Assembly (NCBI GenBank): GCA_019115485.1
Contig: DXDM01000005.1
Span: 59,910-123,909 of the forward strand
Reading direction: 5' to 3'
DNA: 64,000 nucleotides
From: Candidatus Barnesiella excrementavium
Lineage (GTDB): Bacteria > Bacteroidota > Bacteroidia > Bacteroidales > Barnesiellaceae
A program made the translations under genes and the position numbers. Below the pieces are notes generated by a model that worked only from the letters and a program-made list of their open reading frames with translations, was not told the origin of the DNA and did not search any database. This document shows, one piece after another, positions 27,336 to 35,783 of the stretch (position 1 is its first letter; the number at the start of each line of letters is the position of its first letter).

Positions 27336-27725
27336 ATGAAAAAGTTAATGTTATCAGTCGCCGTATTTATGATGTCGGTTAGCGTTACGTCTTTTGTTTC
27401 GTATGCACAAAGTCCGAGCGAAGAACCGGCACCCACCGATAGTGTTCCCGCACAAGAGCCCAAGGGTGAAGCATTTGTGTTTTGTCTGAATGAGGAGCCG
27501 GCCCCTGCCGATAGCGTCCCCACTCAAGAACCGAAGGGTGAGAACTCTTTGTTCTGTTTGGCAGAAGAGCCGGCTCCCACCGACAGTGTACCCGCTCAGG
27601 AGCCCACGAAAGACGAGCCTCAAAGCCAGCTTTCTCTGCTTTGTCTGACCGAGGAACCCACCGACAGTGTACCCGCTCAGGAACCTACGAAAGACGAGCC
27701 TCAAACCAAAATCTCTATCGCATAA
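27336..27725 (+). CDS. Secreted tandem-repeat protein, sigma-54 target, unknown function
   Basis: A 129-residue protein with a signal peptide (about 1-24, cleavage near SYA-Q). The mature part is four tandem units at residues 29-52, 53-76, 77-105 and 106-129. Each starts EEP(AP)TDSVPAQEP, then KGE or TKDEPQ, and ends in a short hydrophobic stretch with one cysteine (VFCLN, LFCLA, LLCLT); the last unit lacks the cysteine. It is acidic and proline-rich and unlike any family I recognise; the NVEALA signature is absent. Being the only gene behind the sigma-54 promoter, it is the likely output of the adjoining kinase and regulator. Signalling peptide precursor, metal or envelope binder, or adhesive filler are all possible. 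Confidence 0.8.
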   Translation: MKKLMLSVAVFMMSVSVTSFVSYAQSPSEEPAPTDSVPAQEPKGEAFVFCLNEEPAPADSVPTQEPKGENSLFCLAEEPAPTDSVPAQEPTKDEPQSQLSLLCLTEEPTDSVPAQEPTKDEPQTKISIA

Positions 27726-27793
27726 CTTTTGCATCGATAAAGTGAGTTAATCCTAAAAAAGCGTTCTTATTTTTTATCTGTTTTAGTGAAGCC

Positions 27794-27842
27794 GATTCGG
27801 GCATTTCTCTGTATACCAAGGGGAAATGCTCGAATCTTTTTT
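27794..27842 (+). terminator. Terminator after the repeat-protein gene
   Basis: A 14-bp stem with one mismatch (27794-27807 with 27823-27836) followed by six T. Confidence 0.85.
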
Positions 27843-27929
27843 GTATAAACAAGAAGCGCGATTTATTGAATAAAGAGCCTTGTTTATGAATAAAAAAGTA
27901 AATAATACGAGAAACTGAGTAATTCTCAC

Positions 27930-27937
27930 TATATTTG
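27930..27937 (+). promoter_or_regulatory. -7 element (TATATTTG) of the polysaccharide operon
   Basis: TATATTTG fits TAnnTTTG and would give a leader of about 125 bases before the antiterminator gene. No TTG is found at -33. Confidence 0.5.
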
Positions 27938-28030
27938 TAGCGTTAAATTGTGTTTATAGCTCTGTTTAAGAGATAAAGATGCAAGGAACGACAGGAGAGC
28001 CTGATTTAGTCGAGGATAACGTATTGTTGT

Positions 28031-28056
28031 CTGGAAGCTTAGGCTTTGCCTAAACC
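28031..28056 (+). promoter_or_regulatory. Leader hairpin before the UpxY-like gene
   Basis: TTAGGC-TTT-GCCTAA (28039-28053) forms a compact stem in the untranslated leader, only 14 bases before the start codon. UpxY proteins act on the leader of their own capsule operon, so this may be part of the recognised structure; that link is inference. Confidence 0.4.
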
Positions 28057-28067
28057 GAACTGTGGAT

Positions 28068-28583
28068 ATGATTGGAAATGGCGAGGAAGGGTGGTATGTA
28101 GCAAAAACCTATCGACAGGAACGCAAGATAAAGGAGCTTCTTGAACGTATGGGTATCAGGCACTTTGTCCCGTTTCACGAAGTGATTAAGGAGATAGGCG
28201 GGAAAAGAAAGAAGGTAGAGATACCCTTTGTCAGTGGTCTGATATTTGTATATGGTCATGCAAAAGATTGCATTTCGTTGGTGAATGACTATGGGTATCC
28301 CATGCGGTATGTTCGCGATTTTTCCAGCCGTTCGTTGTTGCAGATACCCGATAAGCAGATGGAAGATTTCATCTATCTGGTGGAACACCATGAAAATGAA
28401 ATCGAGATATTGCCGCATGATCTGCGCCGAGGTGATCGCGTGCGCGTAATAGCAGGCAGTTTTGCCGGTATAGAAGGCGAATTGCTGCGAATTGCCGGTC
28501 ATCGTCGGGTAATCGTACGATTCGAAAATTTGTTTACCATCGCCACAGTCTATATACCGGGTAGTTATTTGGAAAAGATATAG
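28068..28583 (+). CDS. UpxY-family NusG-like transcription antiterminator
   Basis: The 171-residue protein has a NusG N-terminal domain (about 5-110: GWYVAKTYRQERKIKELL, FVPFHEV, PFVSGLIFVYG) and a KOW domain (about 120-170: GDRVRVIAGSFAGIEGELL). UpxY proteins keep polymerase elongating through their own capsule operon. It is the first gene of the locus, as expected. GTG 28062 is an alternative start two codons upstream. No UpxZ-type gene follows. Confidence 0.88.
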   Translation: MIGNGEEGWYVAKTYRQERKIKELLERMGIRHFVPFHEVIKEIGGKRKKVEIPFVSGLIFVYGHAKDCISLVNDYGYPMRYVRDFSSRSLLQIPDKQMEDFIYLVEHHENEIEILPHDLRRGDRVRVIAGSFAGIEGELLRIAGHRRVIVRFENLFTIATVYIPGSYLEKI

Positions 28584-28591
28584 CAGATTAT

Positions 28592-29560
28592 ATGAAGATA
28601 TTGGTTACCGGCGGTGCCGGATTCATAGGAAGTAACTTGTGTGAAAGTTTGTTGCAAGATGGAATGCAGGTTACATGTTTGGATAATTTTGCCACAGGAC
28701 ATATTGAAAACCTACTACCATTGATGAAAGAGTATCCTTCCCGGTTTAAATTAATCGTGGGGGATATACGTCAAATTGACGACTGTCGTAGAGCTGTGGC
28801 TGGTGTAGAGTATGTTTTTCATGAGGCAGCCCTTGGCTCTGTCCCCAGGAGTATTAAAGACCCTATAACAACCAATGAGACAAATATAGACGGTTTCCTG
28901 AATATGTTGGTAGCCTCTCGTGATGAAGGGGTAAAACGATTTATTTACGCTGCCAGTTCGTCTACTTATGGCGATAGTACAACCTTACCCAAGGTAGAAT
29001 CTGTAATCGGGAAGCCGCTGTCGCCATACGCCATTACGAAATATGTCAATGAACTGTATGCCGATGTGTTTGCACGCACTTATGGAATGGAAACGATAGG
29101 ATTGCGTTACTTCAATGTATTCGGTCGCAGACAGGATCCCAATGGAGCCTATGCCGCTGTAATCCCCTTGTTTGTAAAAAAACTGATGCGTCACGAATCG
29201 CCTGTTATCAATGGCGATGGTGAGTATAGTCGCGATTTTACCTATATCGACAATGTGATACAAATGAATAAGTTGGCATTGAGTACGGTCAAACCGGAGG
29301 CTGTAAATCAAGTATATAATACGGCATATGGGGAACGAACGACCCTGAATCAGTTGGTCGAATATTTAAAGGAATATTTGAGCCGGTATGATTCTGAAAT
29401 CTCACAGGTCTCGGTTAAGTATGGTCCTACACGGGTAGGCGATATCCCTCATTCGTTGGCCGACATCTCGAAGGCTCGTAACCTGCTGGGATATAACCCT
29501 CGGTATAGCGTAGCCGAAGGGTTGAAAGAGGCCGTAAAATGGTATTGGGAAAATTTGTAA
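28592..29560 (+). CDS. wbpP: UDP-GlcNAc/UDP-GalNAc 4-epimerase, WbpP/TviC type
   Basis: Short-chain dehydrogenase superfamily, 322 residues. It has the NAD loop GGAGFIGS (7-14), catalytic Tyr146 and Lys150 (SPYAITKY) and a serine cluster ASSSTYGD. Long stretches (HEAALGSVPRSI, LRYFNVFGRRQDPNGAY) follow Pseudomonas WbpP and Salmonella TviC as I recall them, which act on N-acetylated UDP-hexosamines. With the next enzyme it should yield UDP-N-acetyl-galactosaminuronate. The start is nine bases after the antiterminator. Confidence 0.9.
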   Translation: MKILVTGGAGFIGSNLCESLLQDGMQVTCLDNFATGHIENLLPLMKEYPSRFKLIVGDIRQIDDCRRAVAGVEYVFHEAALGSVPRSIKDPITTNETNIDGFLNMLVASRDEGVKRFIYAASSSTYGDSTTLPKVESVIGKPLSPYAITKYVNELYADVFARTYGMETIGLRYFNVFGRRQDPNGAYAAVIPLFVKKLMRHESPVINGDGEYSRDFTYIDNVIQMNKLALSTVKPEAVNQVYNTAYGERTTLNQLVEYLKEYLSRYDSEISQVSVKYGPTRVGDIPHSLADISKARNLLGYNPRYSVAEGLKEAVKWYWENL

Positions 29561-29576
29561 AAAGAAGGGACTGATT

Positions 29577-30851
29577 ATGAGAAAGATTGAAGATGTGAAG
29601 ATTTGTGTAATCGGATTGGGATATGTAGGATTACCGTTAGCCCGATTATTTTCTACCCGGTATGCTACAATAGGGTTCGACAAGAATCGAGGTCGGGTAG
29701 AGGCGCTTATGAAAGGGCAAGATAAGACCCTTGAAGTTGACGAACAGTTATTGCGAAAAGCGCTTGATAATGGTTTTGTATGTACCGACGATATAGCGCT
29801 GATAAAAGATTGCAATTTCTATATTGTGGCCGTACCTACACCGGTAGATTGCAATAATAACCCGGATTTGACCCCATTGTATGGTGCAAGCGAGACTGTT
29901 GGAAAAGTGATATCCAAAGGGGATATTGTAGTCTATGAATCGACCGTTTATCCCGGTGTTACCGAAGAAGAATGTGTGCCGGTTATAGAAAAAGTATCGG
30001 GATTGAGATTGAACAAAGATTTTTATGCCGGATATAGTCCGGAACGGATAAATCCGGGAGACAAGCAGCATACGGTAGAGAAGATAAGGAAAATAACATC
30101 GGGGTCAACTCCTGAAATCGGGGAGTTTGTCAATAAAATATATGGCTCGGTTATCGAAGCCGGTACCCATTTGGCTCCGTCCATCAAGGTGGCTGAAGCC
30201 GCGAAAGTAATCGAGAACTCCCAGCGAGATATCAATATTGCATTTGTCAATGAGTTGTCGAAGATTTTTACAATTCTGGGTATTGATACCCAGGAGGTGC
30301 TGGCAGCTGCGGCAACCAAGTGGAATTTTCTACCCTTTAAGCCCGGTCTGGTGGGAGGCCATTGTATAGGGGTAGACCCCTATTATTTGGCACAGTGTGC
30401 CCAGCGTCACGGGTATAATCCTGAAATTATACTGGCAGGTCGGCGCATGAACGATAGCATGGGCAAGTATGTTGCCGAAGAAACTATCAAGTGCATGCTG
30501 AAAAAGGGTATACAAGTATTGGGGGCCAAACTGTTGATTCTCGGGTTCACATTCAAGGAAAATTGTCCCGATGTGCGCAATACAAAAGTGATAGAAATTG
30601 TGCGTACATTGGAGGAGTATAATCTCGATGTCTCCGTTTACGATCCGTGGGCCGATGTGGCCTTGGCCAAATCGGAATATGGTATCGATATAACCAACCA
30701 ATTGCCCGATGAAAAATACGACGCTCTCATTTTAGCTGTATCTCACGATAAGTTCCGGTCGATAAATGTGGTTGATTTGTTGAATGATACCCATGTAATT
30801 TACGACGTGAAAGGCTTTCTGTCTCACGAAATCATTGATAAACGCTTATAA
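29577..30851 (+). CDS. wbpO: UDP-N-acetylhexosamine 6-dehydrogenase, WbpO/TviB type
   Basis: Oxidises C6 of a UDP-N-acetylhexosamine to the uronic acid using two NAD. The 424-residue protein has the N-terminal NAD motif GLGYVGLP (13-20), catalytic Cys263 in GGHCIGVDPYYLA and the C-terminal UDP-binding domain (LGFTFKENCPDVRNTKV). The WbpP-WbpO pairing mirrors Vi-antigen and Pseudomonas O6 loci and predicts GalNAcA in the polymer. UDP-ManNAc dehydrogenase activity cannot be excluded by sequence alone. Confidence 0.9.
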   Translation: MRKIEDVKICVIGLGYVGLPLARLFSTRYATIGFDKNRGRVEALMKGQDKTLEVDEQLLRKALDNGFVCTDDIALIKDCNFYIVAVPTPVDCNNNPDLTPLYGASETVGKVISKGDIVVYESTVYPGVTEEECVPVIEKVSGLRLNKDFYAGYSPERINPGDKQHTVEKIRKITSGSTPEIGEFVNKIYGSVIEAGTHLAPSIKVAEAAKVIENSQRDINIAFVNELSKIFTILGIDTQEVLAAAATKWNFLPFKPGLVGGHCIGVDPYYLAQCAQRHGYNPEIILAGRRMNDSMGKYVAEETIKCMLKKGIQVLGAKLLILGFTFKENCPDVRNTKVIEIVRTLEEYNLDVSVYDPWADVALAKSEYGIDITNQLPDEKYDALILAVSHDKFRSINVVDLLNDTHVIYDVKGFLSHEIIDKRL

Positions 30852-30897
30852 AGAGTAGCCCTTTTACCTCCATCTTCCGTTTTTTTTGAGCAAGAAT

Positions 30898-32052
30898 ATG
30901 CGTCCGACCATTAAATATATTTCGTTTTATGATTTTCCCGACTCTGAGGTACGCCGCAGTTATAGTTTGGCGGCGACCAATAAAATGGACTATATCATAG
31001 ACACGCTGGTCAAGACAGGATATGATGTAGAAGTTGTTTCGGCGTCGGCTTGTACAGAGCGGGGAAGGCTTCGGTGGTATAAGGGGAAAATCGAGTCGCG
31101 TCAACCTCATGTAAAAGTTCGGTTTTTCTCTTCGTTTCGCAGTGCCGGTAAAGTATGGTCCTTGTTGAGGCTGATATGGAGTTTGTTGCAGTTATTCGTC
31201 TATCTGCTTAGACAGGTCAAAAAAAACGAGAGTATATTGGTATATCACTCGTTGTGTTACTATAATATAATATTAATCGCTCAAAAGATCAAGCGATTCA
31301 AGGTTATACTTGAAGTAGAAGAAATTTATCAAGATGTTTCACCGATGTCGAAATATTTGCGTCGCTTGGAATATCGAATGATAGGTCTTGCTGATAAGTT
31401 CATCTTCTCAACCGATCTTTTAAATGAAAAGGTAAATATCGGGGATAAACCTTATGTGGTTGTATATGGTACATATAGAAGTGAACCCTATTTGAGTGAC
31501 CGATTTGATGACGACAAAATTCATGTTGTGTACGCTGGCACTTTGGACCCTCGTAAGGGTGGAACCGTTGCCGTGAATATGGCCAGTCACTTGACTCCTG
31601 AATATAGGGTACATATACTTGGTTTTGGTCGTGAAGAAGAGATTCGAGCTATAAAGTCAATGTGTGTAGAAGTTACGAATAGAGGTGGAGCATCTGTGAC
31701 ATATGACGGTTTGCTGAAAGGAGAGGCATATATTGAATTTTTGCAGAAATGTCAAATCGGATTGAGTACGCAAAATCCGTTGGCAAAATTTAATAATACC
31801 TCTTTCCCTTCAAAGATTCTTTCTTACATGTCGAATGGATTACAGGTGGTTTCGGTGGATATAGATGCTATACGTCGGTCTCCGGTTTCGGAGTATATCT
31901 ATTTTTATCGGGAGCAGACACCCGAGGATATTGCTCGAACAATATTGAATATAGATTGGAATAGCCCGTTTGATACCCGAGCTGTTGTTCAAAATTTGGA
32001 TTATCGTTTTGTAGAACAGATGAGAAGTTTTCTCGATGATAAGACTCGATAA
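30898..32052 (+). CDS. Glycosyltransferase, GT4-like
   Basis: A 384-residue protein with a GT-B layout. The N-terminal half binds the acceptor and contains a hydrophobic patch (about 80-100). The C-terminal half has VVYAGTLDPRKGG and FPSKILSYMSNGLQVVSVD, the usual donor-binding region of GT4 enzymes. The equivalent of the second EX7E glutamate is not clear, so the family is tentative. A TTG four codons upstream (30886) is possible, but ATG 30898 is preferred. Base composition is clearly AT-richer than in the flanking loci. Confidence 0.8.
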   Translation: MRPTIKYISFYDFPDSEVRRSYSLAATNKMDYIIDTLVKTGYDVEVVSASACTERGRLRWYKGKIESRQPHVKVRFFSSFRSAGKVWSLLRLIWSLLQLFVYLLRQVKKNESILVYHSLCYYNIILIAQKIKRFKVILEVEEIYQDVSPMSKYLRRLEYRMIGLADKFIFSTDLLNEKVNIGDKPYVVVYGTYRSEPYLSDRFDDDKIHVVYAGTLDPRKGGTVAVNMASHLTPEYRVHILGFGREEEIRAIKSMCVEVTNRGGASVTYDGLLKGEAYIEFLQKCQIGLSTQNPLAKFNNTSFPSKILSYMSNGLQVVSVDIDAIRRSPVSEYIYFYREQTPEDIARTILNIDWNSPFDTRAVVQNLDYRFVEQMRSFLDDKTR

Positions 32053-33400
32053 CATAAAAAGCAAATATGCAGGGAATAAGAATCTAGTCAATAATGTACT
32101 GGGTTCTTTTGCTGTACGGGGACTTGGGTTTCTCATCTCTTTTGTGCTGTTCCCTCTCTATTTGCGATATTTTGAAGATAACGCCGTTTTGGGGTGCTGG
32201 TTTACGATGTGTTCGGTTTTATCGTGGATTCAGGTCTTTGATTTAGGAATAGGCAATGGTTTGCGTAACCATTTGACGGCCGATTTAAGTCTGAAAAATT
32301 ATGAAAGTGCCCGCCAATATATATCGTCGGCATATATATTGATGGGAGGAGTTGCCTTATGTATTTCGGTGCTAGCTTTCATAGGAAGTCAGTATATACC
32401 GTGGAATCGGGTATTCAATATATCAGAGCAGAGTTTGTCTTCGACCGTATTGCGTAATGGTGTGGCAATCTCTTTATGTGGGGTGTTGGGCTTTTTCTTC
32501 TTGAAATTGATATTTTCTATTTTATATGCATTACAGAAATCGGCACTCCCCAATTTCCTTACACTTGTTTCTACAATTCTATTGTTGCTGTTTCTTCTTG
32601 TGTATGAACCAAGTGGTGATGCCGGACATGATTTTATCGTGATTTCGAGCGTGCAGACCATTACGATGTGTCTGCCCTTGATGGTGGCAACGATTGTGGT
32701 TTTTTCAAAAGAATTAAAAAATTGCCGGCCATCATTTCACTATTTCCGATGGGATAAAGCGAAGTCCGTGCTTTCATTAGGGCTTCTGTTTTTAATATTG
32801 CAGTTACTGTATATGGTAATTACGGTAACCAATGAGTTCTTTATCTCTTATTTTTTCTCACCGTCATTTGTCGTGGAGTATCAAATCTATTTCAAGTTGT
32901 TTTCGATAATTGGTTCGCTGGTGTTGCTGGCATTGATACCGGTATGGTCGGCTGTCACGAAGGCTCTTGTCGAAAAACGTTACGACTGGATTATTAAATT
33001 GATGCATTTCCTGTATGGAATGGCGGGCGTCGCCGCTTTACTGCAACTGGCTATTATCCCCTTTCTCGATGTGATATTGAAACTTTGGTTGAGAGAGAAG
33101 GCTATTGAGGTAAATGTCATGGTCGCTTTGCTATTTGCTCTATTAAGTTGTGAAATGATATGGGTATCGGTGATGACAAGTGTTGTCAACGGACTTGGAA
33201 AATTAAGATGTCAAATGTATGGGTTCCTGTTTGCAACGGTCTTTAAGGTTGGAGCGATTGTTTTATGGGCCTCGCAGGCATCGTGGATATTTGTCATTAT
33301 AGTTACCATTATAGGACTGTTACCCTATTGTATCGTACAGCCGGTAGTTTTGAAACGGCAGTTGCGAATATTGGCTAACGAATCAATGAAAGATGACTAA
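32036..33400 (+). CDS. Polysaccharide repeat-unit flippase (Wzx-like)
   Basis: A 454-residue integral membrane protein with about 12-14 predicted spans. The N-terminal FAVRGLGFLISFVLFPLYLRYF and LGIGNGLRN resemble the MOP/PST flippases that move lipid-linked repeat units across the inner membrane. It overlaps the previous gene by 17 bases and the next by eight, showing tight coupling. Confidence 0.88.
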   Translation: MIRLDNIKSKYAGNKNLVNNVLGSFAVRGLGFLISFVLFPLYLRYFEDNAVLGCWFTMCSVLSWIQVFDLGIGNGLRNHLTADLSLKNYESARQYISSAYILMGGVALCISVLAFIGSQYIPWNRVFNISEQSLSSTVLRNGVAISLCGVLGFFFLKLIFSILYALQKSALPNFLTLVSTILLLLFLLVYEPSGDAGHDFIVISSVQTITMCLPLMVATIVVFSKELKNCRPSFHYFRWDKAKSVLSLGLLFLILQLLYMVITVTNEFFISYFFSPSFVVEYQIYFKLFSIIGSLVLLALIPVWSAVTKALVEKRYDWIIKLMHFLYGMAGVAALLQLAIIPFLDVILKLWLREKAIEVNVMVALLFALLSCEMIWVSVMTSVVNGLGKLRCQMYGFLFATVFKVGAIVLWASQASWIFVIIVTIIGLLPYCIVQPVVLKRQLRILANESMKDD

Positions 33401-34649
33401 AAAATTATTGATAATCAATACATATGGTAATTTGTGGTCTACTGGTCGAATTGCAGCAGAGATAGGCGAAGTAGCCGAGGCATGTGGCTGGCAATCCTAT
33501 TTTGCATATGCTCGAGAGGCAGATCTTAAAGAAGGAATGCGAGGCATAAAGATTACCCGCAGTTGGATATCTTATATCATTCATACCTATTTGTTCTCGC
33601 GTATTCTTAACTTGAAGGGATTTGGCTCTTGGTTTGATACTTATCTGTTTATCAGGAAGATAAAGCGTCTTTCGCCCGATTTGATACACCTGCATAATAT
33701 TCATCAGAATTTTTTGAATATTCCTTTATTCTTCTCTTTCCTGAAAAAAGCCAATATTCCAGTTGTGTGGACATTGCATGACTGTTGGGTAATGACAGGA
33801 GGGTGTACTCATTTTTCGTATAATAAGTGTGAGCAATGGCGCAGAGGGTGTCATCAATGTCCACGATGTGGCAATAACGATGTCGATGGAGAATTGAAAG
33901 GAGTATTCCGCACAATGCCATGGGTACTGCGAGTAAAGTCCGATTGTTTTACTACTGTTCCTCGATTGACCTTTGTGGCCGTATCGGAATGGCTGGCGTC
34001 AATGATTAAATCTTCGGCGGTAGGAGATGTCCCTATACAGGTAATTCCGAATGGAATAGATACATCGGTTTTTTATCCACGAGAAGGAGTATCGACCCTC
34101 AGAGCCCGTTATGGTTGGGGCAATCGTTTTGTGATTGTAGGATTGGCTTCGTATTGGAGGGAATATAAAGGGTTACACGATTTCTATAAGTTAAGGGCTG
34201 CACTTCCAATCGAGAGATTCGTAATTGTGATGGTGGGCCTTTCTCCTCAGCAAATCAATGATTTGCCCAGTGGAATTACAGGAATTGAAACTACCAGGAA
34301 TGCCGGTGAACTGGCTTTGGTCTATTCGGCCGCTGATGTAGTAGTGAGCTTGTCGTATCAGGAGACCTTTGGCCTTACAATTGCCGAAGGATTTGCTTGT
34401 GGTACACCGGCTGTGGTATATGACAATACAGCTTTGCCCGAGCTGATAACGCCAGAGACCGGGAAGACTGTGGAGCCTGGGAATATTGAAAAAATGGCCA
34501 AGGCTATTAGTGAAGTTTGTATGAAAGGAAAATCATTCTATACACAAGCTTGTGTGAATAGAGCCCGCATGTGTTATGACAAGGTCCATCAATATAGGAA
34601 ATATATCGATGTGTATGAACAGATGCTTGCTCCAGAAAATTATTTGTAA
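33393..34649 (+). CDS. Glycosyltransferase family 4
   Basis: A 418-residue GT-B enzyme with an N-terminal acceptor domain (LIHLHNIHQNF, WTLHDCWVMTGGCTHF) that includes a cysteine-rich insert (about 145-165) seen in WcaC/WcaL-like transferases. The C-terminal donor domain has IPNGIDTSVFYP, SYQETFGLTIAEGFACGTP and the EX7E-type glutamates. Adds one sugar of the repeat unit; donor unknown. Confidence 0.9.
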   Translation: MTKKLLIINTYGNLWSTGRIAAEIGEVAEACGWQSYFAYAREADLKEGMRGIKITRSWISYIIHTYLFSRILNLKGFGSWFDTYLFIRKIKRLSPDLIHLHNIHQNFLNIPLFFSFLKKANIPVVWTLHDCWVMTGGCTHFSYNKCEQWRRGCHQCPRCGNNDVDGELKGVFRTMPWVLRVKSDCFTTVPRLTFVAVSEWLASMIKSSAVGDVPIQVIPNGIDTSVFYPREGVSTLRARYGWGNRFVIVGLASYWREYKGLHDFYKLRAALPIERFVIVMVGLSPQQINDLPSGITGIETTRNAGELALVYSAADVVVSLSYQETFGLTIAEGFACGTPAVVYDNTALPELITPETGKTVEPGNIEKMAKAISEVCMKGKSFYTQACVNRARMCYDKVHQYRKYIDVYEQMLAPENYL

Positions 34650-34652
34650 GGT

Positions 34653-35741
34653 ATGTTAGAAACAATTATTATAGGAGTCGTTTGTGTATTATTGGCCTTT
34701 TTGGCTCGATATCGGCAGTTATCGTGGGCTTTTCCTCTGTCTATGATAATATTATTTGTATTTCTAGGCATACGCTATAATTGGGGTAATGATTATCCTC
34801 AATACATTGATAGATTTGCTATCTATAATTCGATAGAGCAGTTTAACTATTTCGACCCGAAGGAACGGTGGGAGATTGGTTGGATATTCTTATATCGATT
34901 ATTTAAACCATTAGGATTTTTTTCATTAGTCATAGTGCTTACGGCATTTGAATTGGGAGTATATTACTGGTTTATAAAGCGATATGTGCCACGGGAATGG
35001 TATTGGTTTGCTGTTTTCGTATTTATATTTACCCCTGATCTCATGCTTATAGAAGCATCGATGATGCGCCAAACATTGGCCATGTGTATCGTGTTGCTTT
35101 CGGTACCTTTTATTTTTAAGAAACGCTTTATTATAGCCGCATTGATTATTTTGTTTGCTTCGTTGTTCCATAGTAGTGCAAAAATTATATTACCGATTGT
35201 TTTTTTGGGATATGTGAATTGGCGTCTGGGAACACGAGGGGTGGTTATAGGTGTTGCTCTTTTCATGGTACTATTAGTGGCCAGGGCCATTGTATCCTCT
35301 ATTATAGAGGATACTCTTTCTACGATAGGGTTAAGTAAATATACCTATTATTTGGAGGAGGGAAAGGAAGAATCGGAATTGGCTACGGGCTTGGGATTTA
35401 TATATAAAATATTCTTGATGTGCCTGATTTTATATTATGAGAAAAAACAAGATAGAGAACGAGGCTTACTTTTTAAGTTGACGGCTCTCTCTTTTTTGAT
35501 TGCTCCGTTAGGATTTATTGCACAACTCATTATTCGGGTGGGGGCATATTTTCAAGTCTCCATGTTGGTTACTTATCCTTTGTTGATGCGTAGCATCGAT
35601 AATAGATTGGCGCGGGCATTAATTATATTGATGGTCATGACTTTTACCCTGTATGATTTCTGTACGTTCTTTTTCTCGGAGACTTGGGGCCTACACTTTT
35701 TTGAGTATCATACCATTTTTGAATCGTTTGTTTGGAAGTAG
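34653..35741 (+). CDS. EpsG/Wzy-like polysaccharide polymerase
   Basis: A 362-residue, highly hydrophobic protein with about 9-11 spans and the EpsG hallmark near the start (RYNWGNDYPQY) plus ASMMRQTLAM in the middle. EpsG-type proteins polymerise lipid-linked repeat units. It starts four bases after the preceding gene, and it is the only polymerase candidate in the locus. This is among the most AT-rich genes of the window. Confidence 0.8.
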   Translation: MLETIIIGVVCVLLAFLARYRQLSWAFPLSMIILFVFLGIRYNWGNDYPQYIDRFAIYNSIEQFNYFDPKERWEIGWIFLYRLFKPLGFFSLVIVLTAFELGVYYWFIKRYVPREWYWFAVFVFIFTPDLMLIEASMMRQTLAMCIVLLSVPFIFKKRFIIAALIILFASLFHSSAKIILPIVFLGYVNWRLGTRGVVIGVALFMVLLVARAIVSSIIEDTLSTIGLSKYTYYLEEGKEESELATGLGFIYKIFLMCLILYYEKKQDRERGLLFKLTALSFLIAPLGFIAQLIIRVGAYFQVSMLVTYPLLMRSIDNRLARALIILMVMTFTLYDFCTFFFSETWGLHFFEYHTIFESFVWK

Positions 35742-35783
35742 TCTGATCATTACGTAAGATTTTTAAATTAGAGTGGTACAAAA

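Noticed and set aside
27336..27725. Repeat protein considered as a NVEALA-type or bacteriocin leader peptide
   Set aside because: The NVEALA signature and a double-glycine leader are absent; it has a standard Sec signal peptide and long acidic repeats instead.
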